Shown here in pieces: positions 8,088-15,506 of a DNA stretch of 27,078 bases. This stretch comes from a virus. The position numbers and the translations under genes were made by a program. Every line of letters begins with the position of its first letter. The first letter of the stretch is position 1. Under the pieces are notes generated by a model that saw only the letters and a list, made by a program, of their open reading frames with translations, was not told the DNA's origin and did no database searches. Location: positions 1 to 27,078 of the IMG/VR virus record IMGVR_UViG_3300032278_000095; one strand, 5' to 3'.

Positions 8088-8233
8088 CAAGTGTAACAAA
8101 AATATAAGTTACAAATTTGTAAAGGCTAATACAGGCACAATTTTAATAACTAACTTAGGCTCATTTTAGGCACGCTCAGGCTCTCGAACTGATATTCTAC
8201 TTATTTGAAAAGTAGTTCAAGAGGAATTAATAT
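8085..8233 (+). promoter_or_regulatory. Long leader with AGGC repeats and hairpins
   Basis: A 149-bp intergenic stretch without a gene. It holds GTAAC/GTTAC (8093-8097, 8108-8112), the palindrome ACAAATTTGT (8111-8120), and five AGGC words at 8123, 8133, 8157, 8168 and 8178; the last four read AGGC[A/T]C. A CTACTT/AAGTAG hairpin at 8198-8216 follows, then an AGAGGA SD. Spacing of 10, 24, 11 and 10 bp puts most copies on one helix face. A protein-binding array or structured leader is possible; no function is known. Confidence 0.5.
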
Positions 8234-8500
8234 ATGCCAAATGGTAAGACTGTATATAAGATAGAAAAAGAATCGCTTGAAGCTCACGTAGATTTATGTG
8301 CGGAGAGGTATTCTACTATGCATGAGAAATTAAAAGTGATAGAAAATAGACAAGATACTTTATATACGATTGTTTTGGAACTAAAAGACCAAATTACAAA
8401 GTCGCACCATAGCATGACCAAGGTTATTATTGGTGCAACAGGTACTATATTGGCAGGCCTCGTATCTACTATTGTAGTCTTGCTTATTCAAATGGGATAA
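8234..8500 (+). CDS. Small coiled-coil plus C-terminal membrane-anchor protein
   Basis: 88 residues. Residues 8-60 are charged and heptad-like (CAERYSTMHEKLKVIENRQDTLYTIVLELKDQI), and a single hydrophobic segment follows at about 64-86 (VIIGATGTILAGLVSTIVVLLIQ). This architecture resembles XhlA/hemolysin-type small phage proteins that work with holins, and also general membrane-anchored coiled coils. A lysis role is a guess from shape. A clear SD (AGAGGA) and an exact late promoter upstream at 8080 point to late expression. Confidence 0.78.
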   Translation: MPNGKTVYKIEKESLEAHVDLCAERYSTMHEKLKVIENRQDTLYTIVLELKDQITKSHHSMTKVIIGATGTILAGLVSTIVVLLIQMG

Positions 8501-8538
8501 TTTTGCTAAATATTATAATATAATATTAAGGTTATCCA

Positions 8539-8835
8539 ATGCAACTGAACGAGTTTTTTAATCCAAATCCCTTAATTGCCGAGACCAAAATGGTCTGGGC
8601 TCGTCGCGGTCAAAAGGTTATACGTAAGTATAGATGTACTTTTGGTCGTAGAAAAGGTCGTGTTGTTGCAAATATGGGCCAATGTTCTGCACCACTGGAT
8701 ATTAAAAAACGTTTTACTCTTAAACGGACTAAAGCAAGGATGGGTAGCAGAATACAGCGAAAGATCCAACGAACAAAACGAGTTAATCCAGCAAGTAAGC
8801 GAGTGGCACGCCTTAACAAAATTGGTAAAAAATAA
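8539..8835 (+). CDS. Small highly basic phage protein, possible packaged DNA-binding protein
   Basis: 98 residues, extremely rich in Arg and Lys (RKYRCTFGRRKGRVVANMGQ; RMGSRIQRKIQRTKR; NPASKRVARLNKIGKK), with two Cys. The N-terminus MQLNEFF...LIAE followed by Thr resembles a capsid-targeting leader with an I13-A14-E15 cleavage site. The basic body would remain after cleavage, much like T4 internal proteins packed with DNA. I recall similar basic proteins in marine T4-like phages, with no proven function. SD AAGG lies 9 nt before the ATG. Two other frames are open across this gene; this one is chosen for its SD, start and composition. Confidence 0.83.
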   Translation: MQLNEFFNPNPLIAETKMVWARRGQKVIRKYRCTFGRRKGRVVANMGQCSAPLDIKKRFTLKRTKARMGSRIQRKIQRTKRVNPASKRVARLNKIGKK

Positions 8836-8836
8836 A

Positions 8837-9397
8837 ATGACAATTTTTTTCAAAGCATTAAAAGAAAATAATAGTGTAGCAAAAACATTAACTTCTGTAT
8901 TACAGAACTATAGTGATTATAATATAGATTCTTCTGATATAGAATCTGCTATGAAACATATACGATTGAGCGATTTATTGTCATTAAATGATGCAGTAGA
9001 AGAAAATGATATGAATACTATATTAGATATTTTAGGTCCTCATATTCCTGGTCTTCATATACAAGCAAATGAAAGATTATCACCTACTCATGCAACAGGT
9101 AGAAATACAGGTAATAATATAAAACAGTCTAGGGAAACTGTACCTATGCAACCCACAGGCACCACTGGATATTCTTCTGCATTTTCGGATAAGGGTGCAA
9201 TTGCTGGCGGTAGAAAAGAAATGAGAGCAGTTGCAGGCAAAGGTGCTCAGGGTAAACAGCCAACCGGTGTTGCAGTTAGAAATCCAGCAGATATGCCTAC
9301 TGCGTCAGTTACTAAAGCAGACGGTACAATTATACCAGCAGATAAAAGAACATCAGATAAAATAGATAGATTATTAAAAACAGCAGGCTTGACATGA
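8837..9397 (+). CDS. Phage hypothetical protein, probably virion-associated
   Basis: 186 residues from the ATG at 8837, one base after the previous stop. The frame is open further upstream to 8576, but that would overlap almost the whole basic-protein gene. The N-terminal half is helical (KTLTSVLQNYSDYNIDSSDIESAMKHIRLSDLLSLNDAVEE). The C-terminal half is Gly/Thr/Lys-rich and probably disordered. No known family is recognised. It overlaps the next gene by 4 nt (ATGA). Confidence 0.75.
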   Translation: MTIFFKALKENNSVAKTLTSVLQNYSDYNIDSSDIESAMKHIRLSDLLSLNDAVEENDMNTILDILGPHIPGLHIQANERLSPTHATGRNTGNNIKQSRETVPMQPTGTTGYSSAFSDKGAIAGGRKEMRAVAGKGAQGKQPTGVAVRNPADMPTASVTKADGTIIPADKRTSDKIDRLLKTAGLT

Positions 9398-9636
9398 GAA
9401 TAATAGAAATACAAGGCGGTTTAATCATGCCTGTTGGTAATAGAGAATATAAATTAATTAACAAAATAAACGAATCTACGGATGGTTTCCTTTATAAAGA
9501 AGATTTATCGGAAAGAGAAAATGAACTTGCGAGAAACCTAGTTAGTAGAGGTGCATTATTGCGCCTACAAGATGGTGACAGTATTAAGTTTGGTACTAAT
9601 ACAAATACTGTTACTTGCATTGATTATACTATATAA
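9394..9636 (+). CDS. Small phage protein, possible winged-helix fold
   Basis: 80 residues. It begins MRIIEIQGG, another MR/MK-I-x-E start, coupled to the previous gene by an ATGA overlap. The middle reads EYKLINKINESTDGFLYKEDLSERENELARNLVSRGALLRLQDGDSIKFG. The alternation of helices ending in RGALLRLQDGD and a short beta hairpin is reminiscent of small winged-helix proteins of marine phages. DNA binding is not shown. A second in-frame Met (residue 12) could be the start. Confidence 0.7.
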   Translation: MRIIEIQGGLIMPVGNREYKLINKINESTDGFLYKEDLSERENELARNLVSRGALLRLQDGDSIKFGTNTNTVTCIDYTI

Positions 9637-9650
9637 AGGAGATATAAGAA

Positions 9651-9794
9651 ATGAAAAAGTTCAGCGAAATGGGCAAAAAGCAAAAAATTCTACTCATAGT
9701 AGTAGCAGTTATTGTAGTAGGTTTTATTGGTGACGCCGCCGGATGGTGGGAAATGTCATCGATGATCGGCGGTGGTGGTGAAGGCGCCGCGTAA
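9651..9794 (+). CDS. Tiny single-pass membrane protein
   Basis: 47 residues. The ATG at 9651 has a strong SD (AAAGGAGA, 9636-9643). The N-terminus is basic (MKKFSEMGKKQK), followed by one hydrophobic span ILLIVVAVIVVGFIG (about 13-27), then DAAGWWEMSSMIGGGGEGAA. The polarity suggests N-in with a Gly-rich exterior tail. Size and shape are compatible with a pinholin, holin-associated or virion membrane peptide; nothing decides between these. The gene sits between two virion-type genes and ends 10 nt before the next ATG. Confidence 0.72.
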   Translation: MKKFSEMGKKQKILLIVVAVIVVGFIGDAAGWWEMSSMIGGGGEGAA

Positions 9795-9804
9795 GTAATA
9801 TATT

Positions 9805-10368
9805 ATGGCACATACACCAGAAGATACAAAAGCCATGAAAGACTTATTGTCTAAATTAAATGGCAATGGTAGTGCAGATCGGACCAAGACATCGGGGTCT
9901 TCGAACCCCGATGTTAAGGCCATGGAAACTATCATGAGTAGATTAAATGAATCTACTAGTAAAGTAGCAGAGCAGGCTAGAAAAGATAAAAGCGCCGGCG
10001 ATATTATTGCTATGACAAACAAAACCAAATCTGGTGTTGGTATATTAGATTATGAAATAATAATTGAAAACAAATCATACAAAGTTTTAAATAAACATAA
10101 AGAAATGTTGTATGATAATATATCTTTATTTGAAAGTGCAGTAGGAATTGTTAATGCACTTCTTAAAAATAGAGATATGGAAGCAAATAACATCTATAAA
10201 TTAGATGGTACATATGGTAGTAAATTAAACGAAGCAAAGCATTATAAAACTCTCTTAAAGAGAGCAGAAGATTCGTTTAACGTAGAATTGTACGAAACAC
10301 AATTTGAAGAAAATAAACGTAAAGTAATACATACTAGACGTGAAATAAGAAAACAAATGTTTAGGTGA
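9805..10368 (+). CDS. Phage hypothetical protein, probably virion-associated
   Basis: 187 residues. The N-terminal 75 are charged with two related segments (DTKAMKDLLSKLNG and DVKAMETIMSRLNE), suggesting a short internal repeat. A domain of strand-helix type follows (YEIIIENKSYKVLNKHKEMLYDNISLFESAVGIVNALLK), then a long basic helix to the C-terminus. From memory, this domain type recurs in T4-like marine phages with no function assigned. The linker between the two repeats is encoded by a perfect 10-bp hairpin (9889-9914). Confidence 0.75.
   Translation: MAHTPEDTKAMKDLLSKLNGNGSADRTKTSGSSNPDVKAMETIMSRLNESTSKVAEQARKDKSAGDIIAMTNKTKSGVGILDYEIIIENKSYKVLNKHKEMLYDNISLFESAVGIVNALLKNRDMEANNIYKLDGTYGSKLNEAKHYKTLLKRAEDSFNVELYETQFEENKRKVIHTRREIRKQMFR
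9889..9914 (+). repeat. Intragenic 10-bp perfect hairpin
   Basis: ACATCGGGGT and ACCCCGATGT flank a 6-nt loop (CTTCGA). The stem is much more GC-rich than its surroundings. No T-run follows, so it is not a standard terminator. It could be an RNA processing site, a structure pausing ribosomes, or a T-arm-like relic. Confidence 0.75.
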
Positions 10369-10372
10369 TAAC

Positions 10373-12883
10373 ATGTTTTTAAACGATTTAAAAAATAAAG
10401 AACAAGAACATACGGATATTAAAAATATTCTTGAAAAAGATTATGGTTATACTATAAAGAATCCAGTATACGGTAATTCTGTTAAGAAAGTACTTCAGCA
10501 AGTACAAGATGCAAAACAAGAATTATATAGAGATTTTGATTTAGCAGAATATAATAGAGTTGTTTTATTTGAACAATATTTAAAACAGTTAATTGAGCGC
10601 AAAGTTCCAGGACGCACACCTACTAAATCTAAAGAAGATGAAACTGAAAAATATACATTACCAACATTAGTAGATCCTAAAACAGGAAAACTTATATCGT
10701 CGAGTGGAGATGATAAAGATTTAAAATTTATATATAAAACAGACGACGGAAAATCTATAGACGTTACAGAAATATTAACAAAAAAACCTGAACTAGCACA
10801 ACGTTTTGCAAATGAACTTAATATTAATTCTGCTAGTATTACAACAGCGGCTGGATTAACAGCTGCTCGAGCGGCATTTTCAGGAGTTCCTACTGGAGTA
10901 TATGCAAATGTTGGAACTACAGTAGTAAATGCGGCAGATGATAGTATAGGTTGGTTAAATAAAGCATTAGGTGGTGCTAAAGCAGGAGCCATTGCTAAGG
11001 CAGTACTTAAAGGTGTAAATTTTATAGGTTTAATGACACATTCGGCGGATGCTGGTGATGCAAATGAAATGGTAGCATTGGCAAACTTTGAACTTGCACG
11101 TGAGTTGGCTATACAAGGAGCATTCATACAAGCAACTTCTCTTTACCCGCACGTTCATGGCGGCTGGAAAGATTTTGTTAAAGGAGAACCAGAATATCAA
11201 CAAAAAGTAGCAGCTGAAGCGGCAGCTGCCGCGGCAGTCACAGCCGCCACAGCCGCACAAATAGTTATAGATGCCGGCGACACGTCAGGAGTAAACAACG
11301 CAGAACCAGTGTTAGCGGCCGCAGTAGACTCTATAATTCAAGTACATCCTGACATGAAAGGAGCCAATTATACAGACGCACAAGCTGACCAGGTCAGAGC
11401 AAAATTAGATAGTGATGTTGCGGCAACTATTAATGCTATTAAAAAGCAACCAGCAAGTGATGCAAGTGAATGGGATATGATGGCCGAACCAACAGGACGA
11501 ACAGCATCACCTTCCTATGTTACACCACAACATGCAATTGATGCACAACAAGCACAAATTGCCGCGCAACAAGCAGCCGATGCTATTGCGGCACAAGGAT
11601 ATCAACAAGACGATACACGAGGATTTGATGATACGGCCGCAGGAGCTGCAATACCACGTACTGGTGTTGATATGGGCGCCAAATATACTGCCGCACAACA
11701 AGCACAAATTGCCGCGCAACAAGCGGCCGATGCGGCAACAGCCGCCGATGCTATTGCGGCACAAGGATATCAACAAGACGATACACGAGGATTTGATGAT
11801 AGAGCTGCAGGAGCTGCAATACCACGTACTGGTGTTAGTATGGCAGATATAACAGTACCTGATACTGATACTGATACTGTAGACCATGCTCCTCCAACAG
11901 GTGGAACTGTCGACACTGGTATAGACCATTTTGTTCCAGGAACAGGCATCGATGTCACTGGCGGTATAGTTGCTCCTGCTATAGCAGGAACCGGCACTAA
12001 AGATGGCACTAAAGATGTACCAAATACCGATATAATAAAATTAGGAACAATGACAGGTGCTCCTACGATAGTCAAAGGACTAACTAACGTGGGTACAGGT
12101 ACACAGGCCACAACAGCAAACAGAACAAATCCCAACAAGGGAAAGAAAGGAAAAAAAGGCCGAAAACCTAAATGGATTCCTAAATTAGGTACTCCGTCAA
12201 TGGATACAGGTGGGCATAAAGATACACCCGAACCAAGAGGGCAGACATTTGGTGCTCTTGGAGGACACGGTGTTTGGCCGTACGGCAAACTAAATAGTAG
12301 TATTAAACGTAGAGGAAACGTAATGAATGAAGAAGCAACTTTTAAAAATTTGAAAAAACTTTTAGAGCAAGATCTTGATCAGGCAGAATTAGCATTAGCT
12401 GCGAAGGATATGGTAGTACAACTACAAGATATCGCAGAAGATTTGGCTAAGATGCAAGTTGAAAATTTAATGCCTCTAGTAGACAGAATTAAAGAAGAGT
12501 ATGGCCCAGAAGCGGGTGAGCAATTTAATGGTTCTGTTGAAGCTGCACTAGGTAGTGCATTAGAAGGAATTAAAGGAACACATGAGCAAGTTCAAGATGC
12601 AGTATTAGTTTTAACTGGTGAAAAGTCTGCTATGTCAACAGACATGGGATCAGATGATATGTCCATGGATATGGGCGACACTGATATGGACGACGGATTA
12701 GGTGGCGACGACGAAATTAGTTTAGATGGAGCCGAAGCAGCTGCTGGTCCAGCAGACGTATCATTGGGTAGAGCAGTTAAGAAAGAAAGTGTAGAAAAAG
12801 CAAAACGTGCTCTACAGACTGCACTAAAAGAAGGCAAATACAACGATAAAGTTTTACGTCAAATTATCCAATCAATGAAATGA
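10373..12883 (+). CDS. Large Ala-rich phage virion protein with internal duplication
   Basis: 836 residues. The N-terminal region (1-125) is charged and helical. Residues about 155-260 are Ala-rich and moderately hydrophobic (TTAAGLTAARAAF; AGAIAKAVLKGVNFIGLMTH). Residues about 280-490 are Ala/Gln-rich and include two copies of an AQQAQIAAQQAADA...QGYQQDDTRGFDD...AAGAAIPRTGV unit. A Gly/Thr/Pro linker with a KKGKKGRKPK basic patch follows. The C-terminal 185 residues (MNEEATFKNLKKLLEQDL...) are an acidic helical module with a DMSMDMGDTDMDDG run. I recall that module in virion or prohead-core-type proteins of T4-like marine phages, with low certainty. An internal SD-ATG at 12311-12325 could give the C-terminal module separately. 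Confidence 0.8.
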   Translation: MFLNDLKNKEQEHTDIKNILEKDYGYTIKNPVYGNSVKKVLQQVQDAKQELYRDFDLAEYNRVVLFEQYLKQLIERKVPGRTPTKSKEDETEKYTLPTLVDPKTGKLISSSGDDKDLKFIYKTDDGKSIDVTEILTKKPELAQRFANELNINSASITTAAGLTAARAAFSGVPTGVYANVGTTVVNAADDSIGWLNKALGGAKAGAIAKAVLKGVNFIGLMTHSADAGDANEMVALANFELARELAIQGAFIQATSLYPHVHGGWKDFVKGEPEYQQKVAAEAAAAAAVTAATAAQIVIDAGDTSGVNNAEPVLAAAVDSIIQVHPDMKGANYTDAQADQVRAKLDSDVAATINAIKKQPASDASEWDMMAEPTGRTASPSYVTPQHAIDAQQAQIAAQQAADAIAAQGYQQDDTRGFDDTAAGAAIPRTGVDMGAKYTAAQQAQIAAQQAADAATAADAIAAQGYQQDDTRGFDDRAAGAAIPRTGVSMADITVPDTDTDTVDHAPPTGGTVDTGIDHFVPGTGIDVTGGIVAPAIAGTGTKDGTKDVPNTDIIKLGTMTGAPTIVKGLTNVGTGTQATTANRTNPNKGKKGKKGRKPKWIPKLGTPSMDTGGHKDTPEPRGQTFGALGGHGVWPYGKLNSSIKRRGNVMNEEATFKNLKKLLEQDLDQAELALAAKDMVVQLQDIAEDLAKMQVENLMPLVDRIKEEYGPEAGEQFNGSVEAALGSALEGIKGTHEQVQDAVLVLTGEKSAMSTDMGSDDMSMDMGDTDMDDGLGGDDEISLDGAEAAAGPADVSLGRAVKKESVEKAKRALQTALKEGKYNDKVLRQIIQSMK
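11543..11836 (+). repeat. Direct repeat in the Ala-rich gene
   Basis: Unit 1 is 11543-11668 (126 bp) and unit 2 is 11693-11836 (144 bp). They are nearly identical. Unit 2 carries an 18-bp in-frame insertion that adds another Ala-Ala-Asp-Ala-type block. Near identity at DNA level indicates a recent duplication. Confidence 0.88.
12311..12325 (+). promoter_or_regulatory. Internal ribosome binding site and in-frame ATG
   Basis: AGAGGA at 12311-12316 followed, 6 nt later, by an in-frame ATG at 12323. Initiation here would give a 186-residue protein equal to the conserved C-terminal module of the 836-residue product. Confidence 0.4.
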
Positions 12884-13215
12884 GATTAACAGAACTTTTT
12901 GAGGCCGGTGAATATGTAAATGATTTGCGTGATGAGATAATTAATCTTCTCGTCACAGCGTCTGCTGAAGGTACAACTGAAGTAAACACAGATCAAGTAG
13001 TTTTGGACTTAAAAAGTATGGGATATGTAGGTGTAGATCCAGTAACAGTAGTTCAGATATTATCCGGACATCCTGTTGTAGCAATGGCAAATCGAGATAC
13101 AATTAAAATTGCAACAACAGACGCTGAAAGATATGTATCGCCAGATGTAGCAGATAAAGAAGAACGAACAATAAGTAAAATGGCCAAGCGTCAACTTAAG
13201 AAGGAAATTAAATAA
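12880..13215 (+). CDS. Small phage protein with capsid-targeting-like N-terminus
   Basis: 111 residues, ATGA overlap with the upstream gene. It starts MRLTELFEAG: L6-F7-E8 followed by Ala is a good (L/I)-x-E prohead-protease site. The rest is a compact alpha/beta sequence (NDLRDEIINLLVTASAEGTTEVNTDQVVLDLKSMGYVGVDPVTVVQIL) and a basic tail. Function is not recognised; a packaged or head-associated role is inferred from the leader. Confidence 0.75.
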   Translation: MRLTELFEAGEYVNDLRDEIINLLVTASAEGTTEVNTDQVVLDLKSMGYVGVDPVTVVQILSGHPVVAMANRDTIKIATTDAERYVSPDVADKEERTISKMAKRQLKKEIK

Positions 13216-14069
13216 TGGTAGCAATGTTAACAGCCAGTCAGGCACGAACAAAAGCAAGAATTGATTCTGTTATACATCAAGAAATTCGTGACATTGAAAC
13301 AGAAATATTAACTGCTGTTGAAGCAGGACTATTATCTGTTGAAGTGGATGGCGATACTGTTATGACATGGTCGACTCAAATAGACGGTACTGCAACTGCA
13401 AGTAATTTAGATCATTTGTATCAGAATTTGTATAAAGTAACTTCAATTTCTGTGGCTACTGCTGGCGAAGGATACACATCTGCTCCAACTGTAACAATAG
13501 GCGCACCGGATGGAGAAACAGCAACAGCAACAACTACAATAACAGGCGGTGCATTGAGTAATATTGTACCAGCAACATATGGTTCTGGGTATGACGCAAC
13601 TACAGCACCAATAGTAACAATAACAAATGCAGTCGGTGATACAACAGGTGCAGGTGCTACTGTTGTTGCTACAACAGATGCAATAGGACGAGTAATAGGA
13701 TATGGACTAACAGCCGCTGGTGCAAATTATACATTACCACCAGTAGCAGTAGTTGCTTCTCCCAATGTACAAGCATTGGCAACAGTAACAGTTTCAAGCG
13801 GAGGAATAGATACCTTCACAATAACAAATGCTGGTGGAGGTTATGTAACAGCACCAACTGTAACAATTACAGGCGGAGCCGCAACAAATTCTACAAAATA
13901 TTTACTAGCACAAGACTATTACAAAACATGGCAGAATCTTATTACAGATAAAGTAAAACTTGATCAGATGGCACAAGTTCTTAAACATTTTAAAGATTTG
14001 TCTTATTCTATATCACAGCAAGTTAATAGTACATCCACAATAACATTTAAATGGTCAATTGAATGGTAA
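13215..14069 (+). CDS. Virion protein with GY-x-APxVTI beta repeats
   Basis: 284 residues; TAATG overlap with the previous stop and an AAGGAA SD upstream. Helical N-terminal (1-75) and C-terminal (225-284) parts flank a beta-rich centre. At least three repeats are visible there: GEGYTSAPTVTI, GSGYDATTAPIVTI and GGGYVTAPTVTI, with GANYTLPPVAVV as a degenerate fourth. Such repeats are common in marine phage fibre, decoration or neck proteins. The helical flanks suggest the repeats are an inserted surface domain. Exact role unknown. Confidence 0.77.
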   Translation: MVAMLTASQARTKARIDSVIHQEIRDIETEILTAVEAGLLSVEVDGDTVMTWSTQIDGTATASNLDHLYQNLYKVTSISVATAGEGYTSAPTVTIGAPDGETATATTTITGGALSNIVPATYGSGYDATTAPIVTITNAVGDTTGAGATVVATTDAIGRVIGYGLTAAGANYTLPPVAVVASPNVQALATVTVSSGGIDTFTITNAGGGYVTAPTVTITGGAATNSTKYLLAQDYYKTWQNLITDKVKLDQMAQVLKHFKDLSYSISQQVNSTSTITFKWSIEW

Positions 14070-14075
14070 AATAAC

Positions 14076-14104
14076 TTGACAATTTCGTGTATATTATGTA
14101 CAAT
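14076..14104 (+). promoter_or_regulatory. Sigma70-like promoter, leaderless
   Basis: TTGACA at 14076-14081, 17-bp spacer, TACAAT at 14099-14104 (5/6). The predicted start, 14111, is exactly the A of the nuclease ATG. No SD is present. Confidence 0.8.
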
Positions 14105-14110
14105 TAGTAT

Positions 14111-14806
14111 ATGTCATTATTAGTCGAATTATATCCGTATACCTCTCTTAAGAGAACAACAAAACAAAGCAAAAGATTATATTCTACACCCTCAGGTGAT
14201 GTTCCTAGTGTAACAACTATTTTAGATGCAACAAAATCTGCAGAGTCACGTAGGGCGTTATCTGCATGGCGGAAACGTATAGGTATACAAGAAGCACAAA
14301 AAATAACAAGTGAAGCAGCTAATATGGGAACGGTTGTTCATTCAATGTTAGAAAACCATATAAATGGAAAGGAAACAACAACAAAATCTAACATTATATA
14401 TAAGCGAGCAGAAAAATTAGCAGATATAGTTATTGAACAAGGTTTTAAGAATTTAAATGAAGTATGGGGGACAGAAGTATCTTTATTTTATCCTGATCTA
14501 TATGCAGGAACAACAGACTGTGTAGGCGTATGGAAAAATAAACAGACAATAATAGATTTTAAAACAACTAAAAAACCAAAGAAACGAGAATGGGTAGATG
14601 ACTATTTTTTACAAGGTGTAGCATATGCACTTGCCCATAATTCGTTATATGATACACATATAGAAAATATAGTTATCATGATGATTACATGGGATGGAGA
14701 AAATGCTGGGTTGTATCAAGAGTATGTTATTGATGAAAATGAGTTTGAACTTTATGCCGAGAAATGGGGCGAAAAAGTTAGTGAGTATTACAATCTCGAT
14801 AAATAA
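14111..14806 (+). CDS. PD-(D/E)XK nuclease, RecB/Cas4-like exonuclease family
   Basis: 231 residues. The N-terminal PSVTTILDATKS segment and the GTVVHSMLENHING helix (H77) are typical of RecB-family phage nucleases. The active site follows: E122 in GTEVSLF, D136 in GTTDCVG, and D149-F-K151 in TIIDFKTTKKP. The DYFLQGVAYALA helix provides the QxxxY-like motif (Q168, Y172). It probably acts in phage replication/recombination or host DNA breakdown; its exact T4 counterpart is unclear. It is flanked by virion-type genes but has its own early-type promoter, with transcription predicted to start at the ATG. Confidence 0.87.
   Translation: MSLLVELYPYTSLKRTTKQSKRLYSTPSGDVPSVTTILDATKSAESRRALSAWRKRIGIQEAQKITSEAANMGTVVHSMLENHINGKETTTKSNIIYKRAEKLADIVIEQGFKNLNEVWGTEVSLFYPDLYAGTTDCVGVWKNKQTIIDFKTTKKPKKREWVDDYFLQGVAYALAHNSLYDTHIENIVIMMITWDGENAGLYQEYVIDENEFELYAEKWGEKVSEYYNLDK
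14798..14805 (+). promoter_or_regulatory. Late promoter variant GATAAATA
   Basis: CGATAAATA has one mismatch to TATAAATA. It overlaps the end of the nuclease gene, 30 nt before the fibre-type gene at 14835. The same variant recurs at 18695, again upstream of a gene with a leader. Confidence 0.55.
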
Positions 14807-14834
14807 CAAAAACAACCAAATCAGGATTTAAACC

Positions 14835-15506
14835 ATGGCTACAACTAAAATTTCTCGTATATTGTTTCGCCGGGGAGATATGATAGACCTCCCCCTACTT
14901 AATGAAGGCGAGCCGGGTTACGCAACAGATAAACAACGACTATTCATTGGTAACCCCTTACAAACTTTTACAGCGGCAACTCCCACACCGAGCCTAACAT
15001 ACACATTAGAAGCTCGAGTTGCTAGAAGTACAGTAAAAGTTCTTGTTAACGATGTTCCTAAAACTCCAGGAACAGATTATACAATCACAGGATTAACCCT
15101 AACATTTGCCTCTGGCATATTAACAGCAGGCGATACTATAAAAGTAGGGTTCAACTCAGAAATTGATGTTGAGCAAAATGAAGAATATACACGGGTGCTT
15201 CAATTTAATGCATCTGTAACAGACGAAGTTACTGGATTCCTTTTTGATGGCACGATATTTAATACGTGTGTAGTGGATTATTCAATAAAGAATGCTAGTG
15301 GTGTAATGTCTGTAGGTACAATAAGAATTTTATATGATGGAACGAATCCACCAGTTTTTGATAACGATTTTCTCGAGACAGCATCAACAGGAATTACTTT
15401 CTCAGTTGTAAAAGTAAGTGATGATATTATATTAAAATATACTAATTCACTTTCTTCAACTGCTAAATTTTACTATAATGCAAAACTTTGGAACACGCTA
15501 GGCTAA
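14835..15506 (+). CDS. Fibre or appendage-type virion protein
   Basis: 223 residues. The N-terminus ISRILFRRGDMIDLPLLNEGEPGYATDKQRLFIGN is the familiar phage motif (FRRG...L.EGEPGY.TD..RL.IG) found at the start of tail-fibre and Mtd-like proteins, where it mediates attachment or trimerisation. A beta-sandwich-like region follows (TVKVLVNDVPKTPGTDYTITGLTLTF) and then a second beta domain. A weak AGGA lies before the ATG. It overlaps the next gene by 19 nt. Confidence 0.85.
   Translation: MATTKISRILFRRGDMIDLPLLNEGEPGYATDKQRLFIGNPLQTFTAATPTPSLTYTLEARVARSTVKVLVNDVPKTPGTDYTITGLTLTFASGILTAGDTIKVGFNSEIDVEQNEEYTRVLQFNASVTDEVTGFLFDGTIFNTCVVDYSIKNASGVMSVGTIRILYDGTNPPVFDNDFLETASTGITFSVVKVSDDIILKYTNSLSSTAKFYYNAKLWNTLG

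Noticed and set aside
8576-8836. Upstream extension of the gene starting at 8837
   Set aside because: It would overlap the basic-protein gene almost completely; the ATG at 8837 right after that gene's stop fits the local spacing.
9387-9415. TTGACA at 9387-9392 as a promoter
   Set aside because: No -10-like hexamer lies 16-18 bp downstream (CAAGGC at 17 bp); it is the end of a coding gene.
11507-12288. Several long frames on both strands over the Ala-rich gene
   Set aside because: They follow from the repetitive, biased composition of the real gene and are duplicated by its internal repeat.
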